Source: Pleomorphomonas sp.
Lineage (GTDB): Bacteria > Pseudomonadota > Alphaproteobacteria > Rhizobiales > Pleomorphomonadaceae
Length of the DNA stretch: 64,000 nucleotides
Assembly: GCA_029976075.1 (NCBI GenBank)
Contig: JARKNW010000040.1
Coordinates: forward strand, 44,476 to 108,475
Direction of reading: 5' to 3'
Position numbers and translations under genes: made by a program. The notes beneath the pieces were generated by a model that saw nothing but the letters and a program-made list of their open reading frames with translations, had not been told where the DNA came from and made no database searches. Positions 40,536-49,054 of this stretch are shown here, one piece after another (positions within the stretch are counted from its first letter, which is position 1; every line of letters starts with the position of its first letter).

Positions 40536-41525
40536 CTACTGCGGCTTTTGTTCGGGCGCGGTAGGAGAGGGGGCGGCCTTGTCGGCAGCCGGCGCGTCGC
40601 TCTTTGATTGGTCAGGCTGGCTCCCGCCGTTTGCAGTGCCGGGAGAGGCGGCTGTATCCGGCTTGGTCTCGGCGGGTGGAGTTCCCACGGACGGTTCGGC
40701 GCTCGTGGAGACCGGCGGTGTGGCGCACGCCGTCTCGGGCAGCAGTTCGAGATGGACGATTTTGCCATTCAGGACGAAGTCGCCGTAGTCGAGACGCATC
40801 TTTGAGGAGATGCCGTTCTCCCAAAGGTCGAAGGATATCGAGTAGTCCGGCGTCTGGTCGCTGCCGGCGTCGGCGGTGAAATATGAGACGGTGACAGGCC
40901 ACCGCCGCATGTCGCCGATCGGCTTCTCGCTTTCATCTGGCGGTGTGGTGCGAGCAGCGCCAATGACGGTCGAGGTGTGGAAGACGTGCTGGCCGCCATC
41001 CGTGCCGTCATAGATATCATCGGAGAAGACGGTGATGCCCTTCTCGGCCTCGGCAATGGTCTTCAAAAGCTGCGCGGTGGGAAACATCACCGGCTTGTCG
41101 ATGGCAAATTCGGTGTTTTCCGCAAGCTTCAGCTTGACGTTGACCTTGTCGCCATCGCGGACTGCTGCTCCGTTGAGGTCCTCGGTCTGTACCTCATTGA
41201 CGAAGGTCTGTGAACGGAAGTCAAAGCTTCGCCCGTCGCCGCTTTCAAAGTTCTTGTTCCTGAGGTCGGTGACCGCCGAGTTGCCATCGGCGTCTATCGT
41301 CTCCAGCACGAAGCGGAAGTTGACGCTGTAGCCCTCGCATGCGTTGCCCGTGAACTCGTAGACCATGCGTCCCTTCATGTTGACGCTCAGGTCGCTCATC
41401 CGGGGATTGCTTTCCAAGACGAGATCATAAGCGATGCGGTGCGGCACCAGGCCGCCGGCAAGCGTCGGCGCGATCAGCGCCGAAAAGGCGCAGGCGATCG
41501 TCGCCACTCGGAAAAGAAAACTCAT
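40536..41525 (-). CDS. eipB: EipB-family periplasmic envelope-integrity protein
   Basis: EipB (DUF1849) is a periplasmic beta-spiral protein first described in Brucella, where it supports envelope integrity. The 329-residue protein has a signal peptide (about 1-23, FSALIAPTLAGG), the motif AYDLVLESNPRMSDLSVNMKG, given in parts as AYDLVL and SVNMKGRMVYEFTG, and conserved cysteines at 63 (GNACEGY) and 267 (PETACATP), which match the known disulfide pair. The last 55 residues are a Pro/Ser/Ala-rich disordered tail. The start is ATG 41525. It is divergent from ridA. Confidence 0.9.
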   Translation of the reverse strand: MSFLFRVATIACAFSALIAPTLAGGLVPHRIAYDLVLESNPRMSDLSVNMKGRMVYEFTGNACEGYSVNFRFVLETIDADGNSAVTDLRNKNFESGDGRSFDFRSQTFVNEVQTEDLNGAAVRDGDKVNVKLKLAENTEFAIDKPVMFPTAQLLKTIAEAEKGITVFSDDIYDGTDGGQHVFHTSTVIGAARTTPPDESEKPIGDMRRWPVTVSYFTADAGSDQTPDYSISFDLWENGISSKMRLDYGDFVLNGKIVHLELLPETACATPPVSTSAEPSVGTPPAETKPDTAASPGTANGGSQPDQSKSDAPAADKAAPSPTAPEQKPQ

Positions 41526-41541
41526 CGTGGATTCCCCAAGG

Positions 41542-41612
41542 TGTCTGCGAAAATGGATTCGTTGAGTATGCGGATGAATAAACACAAGATAGCACGTATA
41601 CTCACGCAGACA
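41542..41612. repeat. Nested inverted repeats in the eipB-ridA divergent region
   Basis: TGTCTGCG (41542-41549) and CGCAGACA (41605-41612) are perfect inverted copies 55 bases apart. Just inside them GAGTA and TACTC form a second matching pair. It could be a control site for eipB or ridA, or chance. Confidence 0.4.
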
Positions 41613-41717
41613 TCAATGGATCATATCGGACACGCCGCGCTCGCGAGCGTACCGGCGAGTTGCGCTTGACGGTACGATGGGGCATGACTCGACCATCTTC
41701 CTGGAGATTTCCCGAAA

Positions 41718-42182
41718 ATGACCAGTTCTGTCGAATCCGCCCTCAATGGCCTTGGTCTGGTGCTGCCTGAAGCGATTGCGCCCGTCGCCAACTATGTGCC
41801 TTACGTCCGAACCGGCAATCTGCTGTTCGTCTCCGGTCAGATTTCCAAGACGGCAGCAGGTGCCGTTGTCACTGGCAAGCTCGGCGTGGATGTCGATGTG
41901 GCGGGTGGACAGAAAGCTGCCGAACTCTGCGCCCTCAATATTCTGGCGCAGGTCAAGGCCGCTGTCGGGGATCTTGACCGTATTGCGCGGATCGTTCGCC
42001 TCAATGCTTTCGTCAACTCCGCTCCGGATTTCACCGATCAGCCTCAGGTCGTCAACGGAGCGTCAAATCTCTTCGCTAACGTCCTGGGGGACAAGGGCAA
42101 GCACAGCCGTACGGCTGTGGGTGTCGCCGCCCTGCCGCTCGGCGTCGCCGTCGAAATCGACGCCATAATTGAGGTTTCCTGA
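41718..42182 (+). CDS. RidA-family protein
   Basis: A 154-residue YjgF/YER057c/UK114-family protein. RidA enzymes hydrolyse reactive enamines and imines formed by pyridoxal-phosphate enzymes. Motifs are NLLFVSGQISKTAAG near residues 33-47 and VAALPLGVAVEIDAIIEV at the C-terminus. The conserved arginine expected for canonical RidA (R105-equivalent) lies in HSRTAVG. This longer YjgF subgroup is not always active, so the exact reaction is open. It is five bases upstream of the phosphodiesterase gene. Confidence 0.88.
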   Translation: MTSSVESALNGLGLVLPEAIAPVANYVPYVRTGNLLFVSGQISKTAAGAVVTGKLGVDVDVAGGQKAAELCALNILAQVKAAVGDLDRIARIVRLNAFVNSAPDFTDQPQVVNGASNLFANVLGDKGKHSRTAVGVAALPLGVAVEIDAIIEVS

Positions 42183-42187
42183 GGCAA

Positions 42188-42943
42188 ATGACTGATTTTT
42201 CCTGGCTGACCGCCCGTCCGATCGCTCACCGTGGCTTGCATGATGCCAAGGTGGGGCGGATCGAAAACACGCTTTCTGCTTTCGAGGCCGCGGCACGGGC
42301 GGGCTTCCCCATGGAGATGGACGTCCATCTCTCGTCCGATGGCGTCGTCTATGTTTTTCATGATGACGTTCTCGATCGGCTGACAAACGGCAAGGGACCG
42401 GTCGCCGGTCGGACGATGGCCGAGCTCAAGGCGATCCCGATGGTCGGCACCGACGACCGCATTCCGACGCTGCGAGAAGTGCTGGACCTTGTTGGTGGAC
42501 GGACCGGTCTCGTCATCGAGATCAAAAGCTACTTCGCCGAGCGCCAGCGCGATCTGGTCGAGGCGACCGCACGCGAGCTGGCAACCTACGGCGGACCGGT
42601 GGTTCTGGAATCCTTCGATCCCCGTCAGATCCAGGACCTTGCGGAGATTGCTCCGGAGTTGCCGCGTGGCATTGTCGCCGACGATGCTTCAAGCGTCGAA
42701 GACTACAACCATTACCGTTTCGTGGGGCGCGACGAGCTTGCCACGCTCTCGCATCGTTCCTGGTCGCAGTTCCAGTTCGTGAGCTATTGGGTGAAGCTTC
42801 TGGGGAATGATGTCAGCCGTCGCGTGCGTGACGAATGGAAGCTGCCGGTCACGGCATGGACCATTCGCAAGCCCGACGATCGCAAGTCGGCAGAAGACTT
42901 CGGAGCGCAACTGGTGTTCGAGGGCTTCGATCCGGCTGTATGA
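42188..42943 (+). CDS. Glycerophosphodiester phosphodiesterase
   Basis: A 251-residue GDPD-family enzyme that hydrolyses glycerophosphodiesters to glycerol-3-phosphate and an alcohol. The motifs are AHRGLHD (catalytic His), RIENTLSAFEAAARAGFPME in short form ENTLSAFEAA, EMDVHLSSDG and the second catalytic His in VFHDDVLDRLTNG. There is no signal peptide, so it acts in the cytoplasm. It is translationally close to ridA (five-base gap). Confidence 0.92.
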   Translation: MTDFSWLTARPIAHRGLHDAKVGRIENTLSAFEAAARAGFPMEMDVHLSSDGVVYVFHDDVLDRLTNGKGPVAGRTMAELKAIPMVGTDDRIPTLREVLDLVGGRTGLVIEIKSYFAERQRDLVEATARELATYGGPVVLESFDPRQIQDLAEIAPELPRGIVADDASSVEDYNHYRFVGRDELATLSHRSWSQFQFVSYWVKLLGNDVSRRVRDEWKLPVTAWTIRKPDDRKSAEDFGAQLVFEGFDPAV

Positions 42944-42982
42944 GGTCGGGCGGAAGGGCGCCTTGACCGGCGCCCCGGCTCG

Positions 42983-43873
42983 TCACGCTGTCAGCGCGGC
43001 CCTGTTCGTCTCGAAAAAGCTTTCGAACGAGCGCGGCTTGCGGCCGGTCAGTTCTTCCACGGCTTTCGATGTCTTCGACAAGAGACCGGCGCTGTTCGTG
43101 GCATCCATCGAAAGCGTCAGCTGGATAACGAAATCGGGTACTCCGGCGGCTTTCATGTTGCTGGCCAAAACCTCCGGTGACAGGTGCACCACGCTGATCG
43201 GCTTGCCGAGAATCCTTGATGCCAGGCTCGCGACCTGTTCTTTGGTGAGTGCCTCGTCGCTGGTGATGTCGTAGATGGCCTTGTCGTCGGCCCAAGGTCT
43301 GGTCAGGGCGGCAGCCGCCGCTCGTGCGCAATCGTCATGGGCAACGGAAGTGACTTGCGTGCCGAGCTTTTCCGACGTGTACCATGCGCCATGCTTCAGA
43401 ACCGACGGCAGGCTCATGAGCAGGTTCTCGTGGTACCAGTGATTGCGCAGGATGCGGTAGGGCAGGCCGCTGTCGAAGATGGCTGTTTCCGTGCCGGCAT
43501 GATCGCCGGCGAAGAAGAGAGGATGGTTTGCACCATGCGGGTTGGGCGCTGAGGTGTAGACGATCCCCTTGATACCGGCGGACTTCGCGGCAGTAACGGC
43601 GGCTTGCTGGCCAGCGAGGCGACTGCCGATGGCATCGGTCGATACGATGAGCAGCCGGTCGATGCCGGCGAAGGCGGCTATCAACGTGTCCGGCTTGCCG
43701 AAATCGACAGCCCGCACCTCTACACCGCGCTCGGCGAGATCGCCGAGCTTGCCAGGATCGCGGGTGCCGGCCACAAGGTTGGCCGGCGCGACGCCGAACT
43801 CATCGAGAAGAAGGGAAACCACGCGACGCCCGAGCCTTCCCGCAGCGCCGGTGACCATCAATTTCTCACTCAT
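42983..43873 (-). CDS. NmrA/QorB-like NAD(P)H quinone oxidoreductase
   Basis: A 296-residue SDR-related protein with the nucleotide-binding motif VTGAAGRLGRRV near residues 7-18, VYTSAPNP, and the HWYHENLL segment seen in QorB-type quinone oxidoreductases. Probably an NAD(P)H-dependent quinone or enone reductase. The start is ATG 43873 (MSEKLMV); the frame is open to 43939. It is divergent from an HxlR regulator across a 120-base region with a perfect palindrome, the classic arrangement for redox-controlled qorB genes. Confidence 0.88.
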   Translation of the reverse strand: MSEKLMVTGAAGRLGRRVVSLLLDEFGVAPANLVAGTRDPGKLGDLAERGVEVRAVDFGKPDTLIAAFAGIDRLLIVSTDAIGSRLAGQQAAVTAAKSAGIKGIVYTSAPNPHGANHPLFFAGDHAGTETAIFDSGLPYRILRNHWYHENLLMSLPSVLKHGAWYTSEKLGTQVTSVAHDDCARAAAAALTRPWADDKAIYDITSDEALTKEQVASLASRILGKPISVVHLSPEVLASNMKAAGVPDFVIQLTLSMDATNSAGLLSKTSKAVEELTGRKPRSFESFFETNRAALTA

Positions 43874-43889
43874 GAAACATCCTCGATCT

Positions 43890-43918
43890 AATAATGCATT
43901 ATTGTCTCTTTTTGAGAC
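43890..43918. promoter_or_regulatory. Palindromic operator candidate between qorB-like and hxlR genes
   Basis: AATAATGCATTATT (43890-43903) is a perfect 14-base palindrome. Directly next to it GTCTC and GAGAC (43904-43918) form a second inverted repeat around TTTTT. Both lie in the short divergent intergenic region, as expected for the HxlR binding site. Binding is inferred, not shown. Confidence 0.6.
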
Positions 43919-43993
43919 TATGCCTAAAATAGAGATCATGGATGGATGGGCAAGACGGCAGTTTGCCCTGCGTTAGTTACTTGGAGGGAACCG

Positions 43994-44410
43994 GTGACGA
44001 CGGCAGTTTCCGGCGCTGTGGACGCGGTACTTGAAGGCTTTCAAAGGGCAATCGGATCGGAGCCCGACTTTGAGGCCTGTCCGGTTCGTGGAGTGCTCGA
44101 TCGCATCGGCGACAAGTGGAGCACACTGATGGTCCTGACGCTGGCGCTGCGCCCGCACCGCTTCGGCGAGCTCAAACGCGCCATACCAGATATCTCTCAG
44201 CGCATGCTGACGCAGACGTTGCGTGATCTGCAGCGCGACGGCTATGTGGCGCGCAAGGTGTTTCCCACCACGCCACCCGCCGTAGAATATAGCCTGACCG
44301 ATCTCGGACGATCTCTGATGGTCCCGCTGTCGGGACTGGTCGATTGGGCTGTGAGGACGCGCGGCGCCGTTGAGGAAGCACGCGCGGCCTTTGATCGCGA
44401 GAACCTTTGA
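43994..44410 (+). CDS. HxlR-family transcriptional regulator
   Basis: A 138-residue MarR/HxlR-type winged-helix regulator. The family opening reads [18 protein letters not shown] (near residues 32-49), with the single cysteine that senses quinones or aldehydes in some members. The helix-turn-helix lies in [20 protein letters not shown]. It probably represses the divergent qorB-like gene and itself. The start is GTG 43994, with GGAGG six bases upstream. Confidence 0.9.
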   Translation: MTTAVSGAVDAVLEGFQRAIGSEPDFEACPVRGVLDRIGDKWSTLMVLTLALRPHRFGELKRAIPDISQRMLTQTLRDLQRDGYVARKVFPTTPPAVEYSLTDLGRSLMVPLSGLVDWAVRTRGAVEEARAAFDRENL

Positions 44411-44419
44411 AACAGGATC

Positions 44420-44845
44420 CTACTCGGCCAGTGCCGCCTTGAGTTTCTCGGCATGGGCGGTGAGCAGCGCGCTGTCTGCCATCTTGCCGGTGTGGGGGCG
44501 GAGCGGCACACCGAGGTAGCGCGGCACGACGTGGAAGTGCAGGTGGAAGACGGTCTGGCCGGCCGTTGCCTCATTATACTGCATGACCACGGCGCCGTCG
44601 GCCTTGAAGGCGCTTACGGCGGCCTTGGCGATCTTCTGCGTTACCTTGATGACCTTGGCCAGAACGTCGGGGTCGACGTCCAGGATGTTGCGGGCCGGTG
44701 CCTTGGGGAGAATCAGGGTGTGGCCGTCCGACTGCGGCATGACATCCATGAAGGCGAGAGTATCTTCATCCTCGTAGACCTTGTAGGCGGGAATGTCGCC
44801 ACGCAGGATTTTGGCGAAGATGTTGTCGGCGTCGTAAGCGGTCAT
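44420..44845 (-). CDS. HIT-family nucleotide-binding protein
   Basis: A 141-residue histidine-triad protein, Hint-type, which hydrolyses nucleoside phosphoramidates or similar compounds. The triad is H101, H103 and H105 in FHLHFHVVPRY. The N-terminal DNIFAKILRGDIPAYKVYED is typical. The start is ATG 44845; the frame is open to 44905. It lies 56 bases downstream of the FemAB-like gene on the same strand. Confidence 0.95.
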   Translation of the reverse strand: MTAYDADNIFAKILRGDIPAYKVYEDEDTLAFMDVMPQSDGHTLILPKAPARNILDVDPDVLAKVIKVTQKIAKAAVSAFKADGAVVMQYNEATAGQTVFHLHFHVVPRYLGVPLRPHTGKMADSALLTAHAEKLKAALAE

Positions 44846-44901
44846 CGTTCTCTCCCGAGACAAACTGTCGGCGCGCAAAGTGGTCCCTCGCGCCCGAGCG
44901 G

Positions 44902-46116
44902 TCAATCCTGTTCCTGAAGCGGTCCGCGGCGAAATGGCCCCAGGCTCTCGAGTTCAGTTTCCGCGTTCAGGACCGCGCGCCGCTCGCGGGTGAGGAAATC
45001 AGCCACGGCACGCCGGAAGCCGGCGTCAGCGATGTAATGAGCCGAGCGAGTCGTCTCGGGCAGATAGCCACGGGAAAGCTTGTGTTCGCCCTGGGCGCCT
45101 GCTTCCACCACGGCCAGGCGATGTTCGATGGCGTAATCGATGGCCTGATGGTAGCAGACCTCGAAATGCAGGAAGGGATGGTCCTCGATGGCGCCCCAAT
45201 TGCGCCCGTAAAGACGATCCGACCCGATGAGGTTCAGTGCGCCAGCAATGTATCGGCCGGCTCGGCGCGCCAGGACGAGCAGGATCCGCTCGGCCATTCG
45301 TTCCGAAAGCAGCGAGAAGAAGCGACGGTTGAGATAGGGCGTTCCCCACTTGCGATTGCCGGTATCCATATAGAACTCAAAGAAGGCGTCCCAGTGGGCT
45401 TCGGTGAGGTCACCGCCGGTGACCCACTCGATGCTGATGCCGTCCTGCAATGCTTCCCTTCTTTCGCGCTTCAGGGCCTTGCGCTTGCGCGAGGCGAGGC
45501 GGCTCAGAAAATCCTCGTAACTTGAGTAGCCGTCGTTTCTGAACTGGAACTGTTGATCCAGCCGCTCGAGCCAACCTTCGGCGCAGAGCGCGGCAATGCT
45601 TTCCTGGTTGGCGAAGGTGACGTGGGCGGACGAAAGCTCGTAGCGATCGGCGATCAACGTCATTCCGCGCGCGAGTGCCTGGCGTGTCGCATCGTCAGTC
45701 GCCAGAAGGCGCGGACCGGTGACAGGCGTGAACGGGACCGAAGACTGCAGCTTCGGATAGTATTGCCCCCCGGCCCGTTCCCAGGCATCGGCCCAGCCAT
45801 GATCGAAAACATACTCGCCGTAGGAATGGTTCTTCAGATAGGCGGGAGCGACGCCGATGAGAAGGCCGTTCTCGCCTTGCAAAAGCAGATGGCTGGGCAG
45901 CCAACCGCTCTCGGCGGATGTGCATCCGGACTCTTCGCAGACAAGCAGAAAATCGTGACTGACAAATGGGTTGTATGGTGTGGGCGCTCCGTCCCCCGCC
46001 CAACGAATGGTCCCTCGCGATCCTGTTTTCCAGCCAGGATTGGCAAGGCTATCCCATTCGGTCTTGCCAACGTCGGCAAGCGTATCGACGGTACGCAGCG
46101 AAAGCGAGTTGGACAT
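44902..46116 (-). CDS. FemAB-like/GNAT acyltransferase (DUF482)
   Basis: A 404-residue protein of the COG3146/FemAB-like group, related to GNAT acetyltransferases. Seen are YNPFVSHDFLLVCEESG, YVFDHGWADAWERAGGQYYP in parts (FDHGWADAWERAGG), FTPVTGPRLLA, and ALNLIGSDRLYGRNWG with HFEVCYHQAIDYAIEH. Relatives are sometimes called peptidogalycan biosynthesis proteins, but the substrate is not known. It leads a small minus-strand group with the HIT gene. Confidence 0.85.
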   Translation of the reverse strand: MSNSLSLRTVDTLADVGKTEWDSLANPGWKTGSRGTIRWAGDGAPTPYNPFVSHDFLLVCEESGCTSAESGWLPSHLLLQGENGLLIGVAPAYLKNHSYGEYVFDHGWADAWERAGGQYYPKLQSSVPFTPVTGPRLLATDDATRQALARGMTLIADRYELSSAHVTFANQESIAALCAEGWLERLDQQFQFRNDGYSSYEDFLSRLASRKRKALKRERREALQDGISIEWVTGGDLTEAHWDAFFEFYMDTGNRKWGTPYLNRRFFSLLSERMAERILLVLARRAGRYIAGALNLIGSDRLYGRNWGAIEDHPFLHFEVCYHQAIDYAIEHRLAVVEAGAQGEHKLSRGYLPETTRSAHYIADAGFRRAVADFLTRERRAVLNAETELESLGPFRRGPLQEQD

Positions 46117-46292
46117 GAACGGACGACATCGCGGTTCAATTAAGGATTTTCCCTAGGATAGACCGGACGTGACCTTGGACGCAAACCCCACGATTTCGTG
46201 ACCAGCCGCCGCGAAAGTGCCGAGTTCAGGGAAACTAAGCATTAACGGGAACGTCTCTATTTTTAATTGTTGCCAATGATGGGTTTTCTGAC

Positions 46293-46640
46293 GTGCAAAA
46301 AAACCAGAAGTTGTCAAAGCGCGAAATGGCCGAGCTGATCGCTCGGCTCAGGAATCCCAACGTAAGGGTGGGAGAGCAGCGGCGGGCTGAACGCCTGAAC
46401 TGTCATTGGCCCGCCATGGTGCATGCGGAACCACGCGATATCGCCTGTGTCGTCGAGAATATCAGCCACAGTGGTTGTCGCGTTCGTACCATAGGTATGC
46501 TGTTTGCTCCCGGAGATCCGGTTGTCGTTCGAATCCCGTCGCAAAAAACGGTGCTCGATGGCGTGGTTGCATGGTCCCGGGATCAGGAGGCCGGCATCCA
46601 GTTCAGTTTCGGCGACGAAAGCCACAACCTGACCGTTTAG
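46293..46640 (+). CDS. PilZ-domain c-di-GMP-binding protein
   Basis: A 115-residue single-domain PilZ protein. The c-di-GMP-binding residues are visible as RRAER (the RxxxR motif, near 30-34) and ENISHSGC (the [D/N]xSxxG motif, near 59-66). It probably answers c-di-GMP made by proteins such as the GGDEF-EAL gene in this window. The start GTG 46293 has no clear ribosome site and lies beside a seven-A tract; ATG 46326 (MAELIARL) is another choice. It is divergent from the FemAB-like gene. Confidence 0.87.
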   Translation: MQKNQKLSKREMAELIARLRNPNVRVGEQRRAERLNCHWPAMVHAEPRDIACVVENISHSGCRVRTIGMLFAPGDPVVVRIPSQKTVLDGVVAWSRDQEAGIQFSFGDESHNLTV

Positions 46641-46666
46641 TTCCTTGCGGCTTTGGTCGCTGTCTT

Positions 46667-46692
46667 GACGACGGGCTTTGAGGCCCGTCGTC
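46667..46692. terminator. Hairpin between convergent PilZ and DUF6803 genes
   Basis: GACGACGGGC pairs perfectly with GCCCGTCGTC around TTTGAG, 27 bases past the PilZ stop. It has no T-tract on either strand, so it may be a two-way end or a 3' stabiliser. Confidence 0.55.
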
Positions 46693-46705
46693 ATCGCGTT
46701 GATGA

Positions 46706-47209
46706 TTAGTGGACCATTCCTGGCATCGTCGCCATCGGGTTGGCTCCGCCCAGCAGCGTCGGGTCGAGCATGCCGAAAATCATCGCCACGTGGGCGACGA
46801 TCAGGAACATCGCCACGAAGCTGGCGTGCAGGCCAAGCCTCGCCTCGGTGCTCCGGTTCTTCCATAAGAAGCCAAGATCGATCAGGGCGATGCCACCCAG
46901 CGGGATCACCCCAGCGAGGTAGAAGCCAACGGCGATGACGTCGGCCGGGCCACGCCACGCACCGCCCGTGGTCAGAGGCAGTACGGCCGTGAAGAACAGA
47001 TATAGGAACACGCCGAGGAAGTAGATGCCGGCGATCGAGCCGGCAATGTGGCTCAACTGCCGCACGGCGCCGTCGAGACGGCGTGTGTAAAGCAGATAAA
47101 GCTCCGCTATGGCGATTGTTTCGGCCAGAATCACTGGAATGGCCATGAACAGGATGAGGTTCCAGGGCTGGTTGGTCGCCAGCAGTTCCATGTAATGGGT
47201 CATGGGCAT
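46706..47209 (-). CDS. DUF6803-family membrane protein
   Basis: A 167-residue integral membrane protein with four helices, of the uncharacterised DUF6803 group: WNLILFMAIPVILAETIAIA, HIAGSIAGIYFLGVFLYLF, AVGFYLAGVIPLGGIAL and ASFVAMFLIVAHVAMIFGM. Several His residues sit at helix ends (MTHYME, HIAG, HVAM), which could bind metal or haem; that is a guess. The start ATG 47209 (MPMTHY) is preferred over a TTG at 47263. It follows the Cys-rich exported protein by about 90 bases, and the two may work together. Confidence 0.78.
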   Translation of the reverse strand: MPMTHYMELLATNQPWNLILFMAIPVILAETIAIAELYLLYTRRLDGAVRQLSHIAGSIAGIYFLGVFLYLFFTAVLPLTTGGAWRGPADVIAVGFYLAGVIPLGGIALIDLGFLWKNRSTEARLGLHASFVAMFLIVAHVAMIFGMLDPTLLGGANPMATMPGMVH

Positions 47210-47300
47210 GATCGTTGGTCTCCGTGCCGACAGGCGCGGCTCTGCGGCCGGTGGCTGCGGCAAATGGTTCGCTAAAAAGGGAGGTAGGACTGGAGAGCGA

Positions 47301-47699
47301 TCAGCCGCGCGGCGGAGGCGTAGGCGGCGCAGCGGATGTCGCCAACAAGCGCCGAGCGCCGTAAGGCATGTCGGCGGAAGTCTCCGAGCAATAAGATACC
47401 GCCGTGGCTGCGATATTGAACAAGCCCGCGCAAGCAGCCGGGCAGGTACAATCTGTCGCCTTGCTATGGTTGTGGCAGGTATCGCGTGCCGTATCGGCGC
47501 AGGCGCCTGCGTCCGGAGCTGCGAGCCACACGATTATATGCTCTTCGACCTGCATGGCCGCTGGCAAAGCGGCTGAAGCCGGCGTTGGCGTCTCTATCAA
47601 TCGAAACGCTGGAAGCCCGACGCCGTGCTCATGTGCCGACACCGCCGACATGAAGGTCAGCGTCAGCAGTGCAAAGGCTGCGAGGAACAGGCGAAACAT
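47301..47699 (-). CDS. Cys-rich exported protein of unknown function
   Basis: A 132-residue protein with a clear signal peptide (FRLFLAAFALLTLTFMSAVSA, cut near AHEHG; shown as LFLAAFALLTLTF). The mature part starts with a His-rich HEHG and has six cysteines clustered in about 45 residues (GACADTARDTCHNHS and CTCPAACAGLF), plus one in VSYCSE. Such spacing suggests disulfides or metal binding in the periplasm. The tail is PPTPPPRG. I do not recognise the family. The start is ATG 47699; the frame is open to 47759. It lies upstream of the DUF6803 gene on the same strand. Confidence 0.7.
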   Translation of the reverse strand: MFRLFLAAFALLTLTFMSAVSAHEHGVGLPAFRLIETPTPASAALPAAMQVEEHIIVWLAAPDAGACADTARDTCHNHSKATDCTCPAACAGLFNIAATAVSYCSETSADMPYGARRLLATSAAPPTPPPRG

Positions 47700-47782
47700 G
47701 CCGGCTTTACGCTTGAGCGAGGACGCGCCGACTATCGACAGGGGGCTAACCGCCGTCAACTGCGGAAGAATGCGTCGACCGG

Positions 47783-48256
47783 TCAGTGCTTGTGGCCGTA
47801 GACTTCAGCGGGATCAAAGAGGCGATCTCCGCCGACATGCTCGAGCCTGATCGGTCCTGCCGCCGCCTTCTGTCCGAGCGGCACCCGCCTGTAGAAACAG
47901 GAGAGTTGGCCGGTGTGGCAAGTGGCACCCGCACCCTCCACCCGAACGCGCAAAACCAGCGCATCCTGGTCGCAATCGGTCCGCAGCTCCACCACCTTCT
48001 GCACGTTTCCGGAGGTGGCTCCCTTGTGCCAGAGTTCGCTTCGAGATCGGCTCCAGTACCAGCCTTCGCCAGTCTCTATGGTCAGCGCGAGGCTCTCGGC
48101 GTTCATGTAGGCGACCATCAGCACCTGGCCGCTATCGGCATCGACGGTGACGCAGGCGATCGTCCCATCCGCACCGAAGCGCGGGGTCAACACGTCACCA
48201 GCCTCAAGCGCCGCCTTGTCGCCGGCGGGCGGAAAAAGTTTCGTTTCGGACGTCAT
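47783..48256 (-). CDS. hisI: Phosphoribosyl-AMP cyclohydrolase
   Basis: HisI opens the adenine ring of phosphoribosyl-AMP in histidine synthesis. The 157-residue protein has [34 protein letters not shown], the metal-binding region DCDQDALVL and the C-terminal cysteines [14 protein letters not shown]. It is not fused to HisE, as is usual in alphaproteobacteria. It follows folE by seven bases on the same strand, a widespread pairing of two related purine-ring cyclohydrolase steps. Confidence 0.97.
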   Translation of the reverse strand: MTSETKLFPPAGDKAALEAGDVLTPRFGADGTIACVTVDADSGQVLMVAYMNAESLALTIETGEGWYWSRSRSELWHKGATSGNVQKVVELRTDCDQDALVLRVRVEGAGATCHTGQLSCFYRRVPLGQKAAAGPIRLEHVGGDRLFDPAEVYGHKH

Positions 48257-48263
48257 GTGGGCT

Positions 48264-48878
48264 TCACTTGCCTTGGCCGCGCACCATCGTCATGAAGCGG
48301 GCCTGTTCGGTGGGGTCGGTCTTGAAGCAGCCGGTGAACCGGGCCGTCACGGTGGAGGCGCCCGGCTTCTGCACGCCGCGCATCGTCATGCAGAGATGTT
48401 CTGCCTCGATCAGCACGGCGGCACCGCGCGGCTTCAGGACTTTCTCGATGGCGTTGCTGACCTGAGCGGTCATGGTCTCCTGAGTCTGGAGGCGGCGGGC
48501 GTACATCTCGACGATGCGGGCGAGCTTGGAAAGCCCGACGACGCCGGTGGTCGGATAGTAGGCGATATGGGCCTTGCCGATAAACGGCACCATGTGGTGC
48601 TCGCAGTGCGAATAAAAGGGGATGTCGCGCACGAGGATCAGTTCCTCGTAACCGGCGACCTCTGTGAAGATGCGATCCAGTACCTCTTCGTCGGTCTGGC
48701 TGTAGCCCGAAAACAGCTCGGCATAGGCTTTGACGACGCGTTTGGGGGTGTCGAGAAGCCCCTCACGTTCGGGGTCCTCGCCGGCATAGGCAATCAGCGT
48801 GCGGACGGCGGCCTCGGCTTCCTCGCGGCTGGGACGGCGGGTCTTGCGGGCGCCGGCGGTGAAGATGGCATCGTCCAT
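48264..48878 (-). CDS. folE: GTP cyclohydrolase I
   Basis: FolE converts GTP to dihydroneopterin triphosphate, the first step of folate synthesis. The 204-residue protein has the [16 protein letters not shown] opening, the zinc-binding [35 protein letters not shown] in parts ([19 protein letters not shown]) and the third zinc ligand in [12 protein letters not shown]. The start is ATG 48878, with AAGGA six bases upstream; the frame is open to 48926. It is seven bases upstream of hisI and divergent from the NifU-like gene. Confidence 0.97.
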   Translation of the reverse strand: MDDAIFTAGARKTRRPSREEAEAAVRTLIAYAGEDPEREGLLDTPKRVVKAYAELFSGYSQTDEEVLDRIFTEVAGYEELILVRDIPFYSHCEHHMVPFIGKAHIAYYPTTGVVGLSKLARIVEMYARRLQTQETMTAQVSNAIEKVLKPRGAAVLIEAEHLCMTMRGVQKPGASTVTARFTGCFKTDPTEQARFMTMVRGQGK

Positions 48879-49054
48879 GCTTGGTCCTTCCTGGGGCCCC
48901 GCACCCACAAAAGGCGGAGCCCGCAAAAGCCCGGCTTCCTCCCGCGCTTGGCGGAAAGGCCGTCTCTGGCCTATATACGCGCCATGTTCCGGAGTTCAAA
49001 GGCGGATGGCGGGGAGCAGGACAATATGCTTCGCCCATCTCCGAAGGTGTCAGC

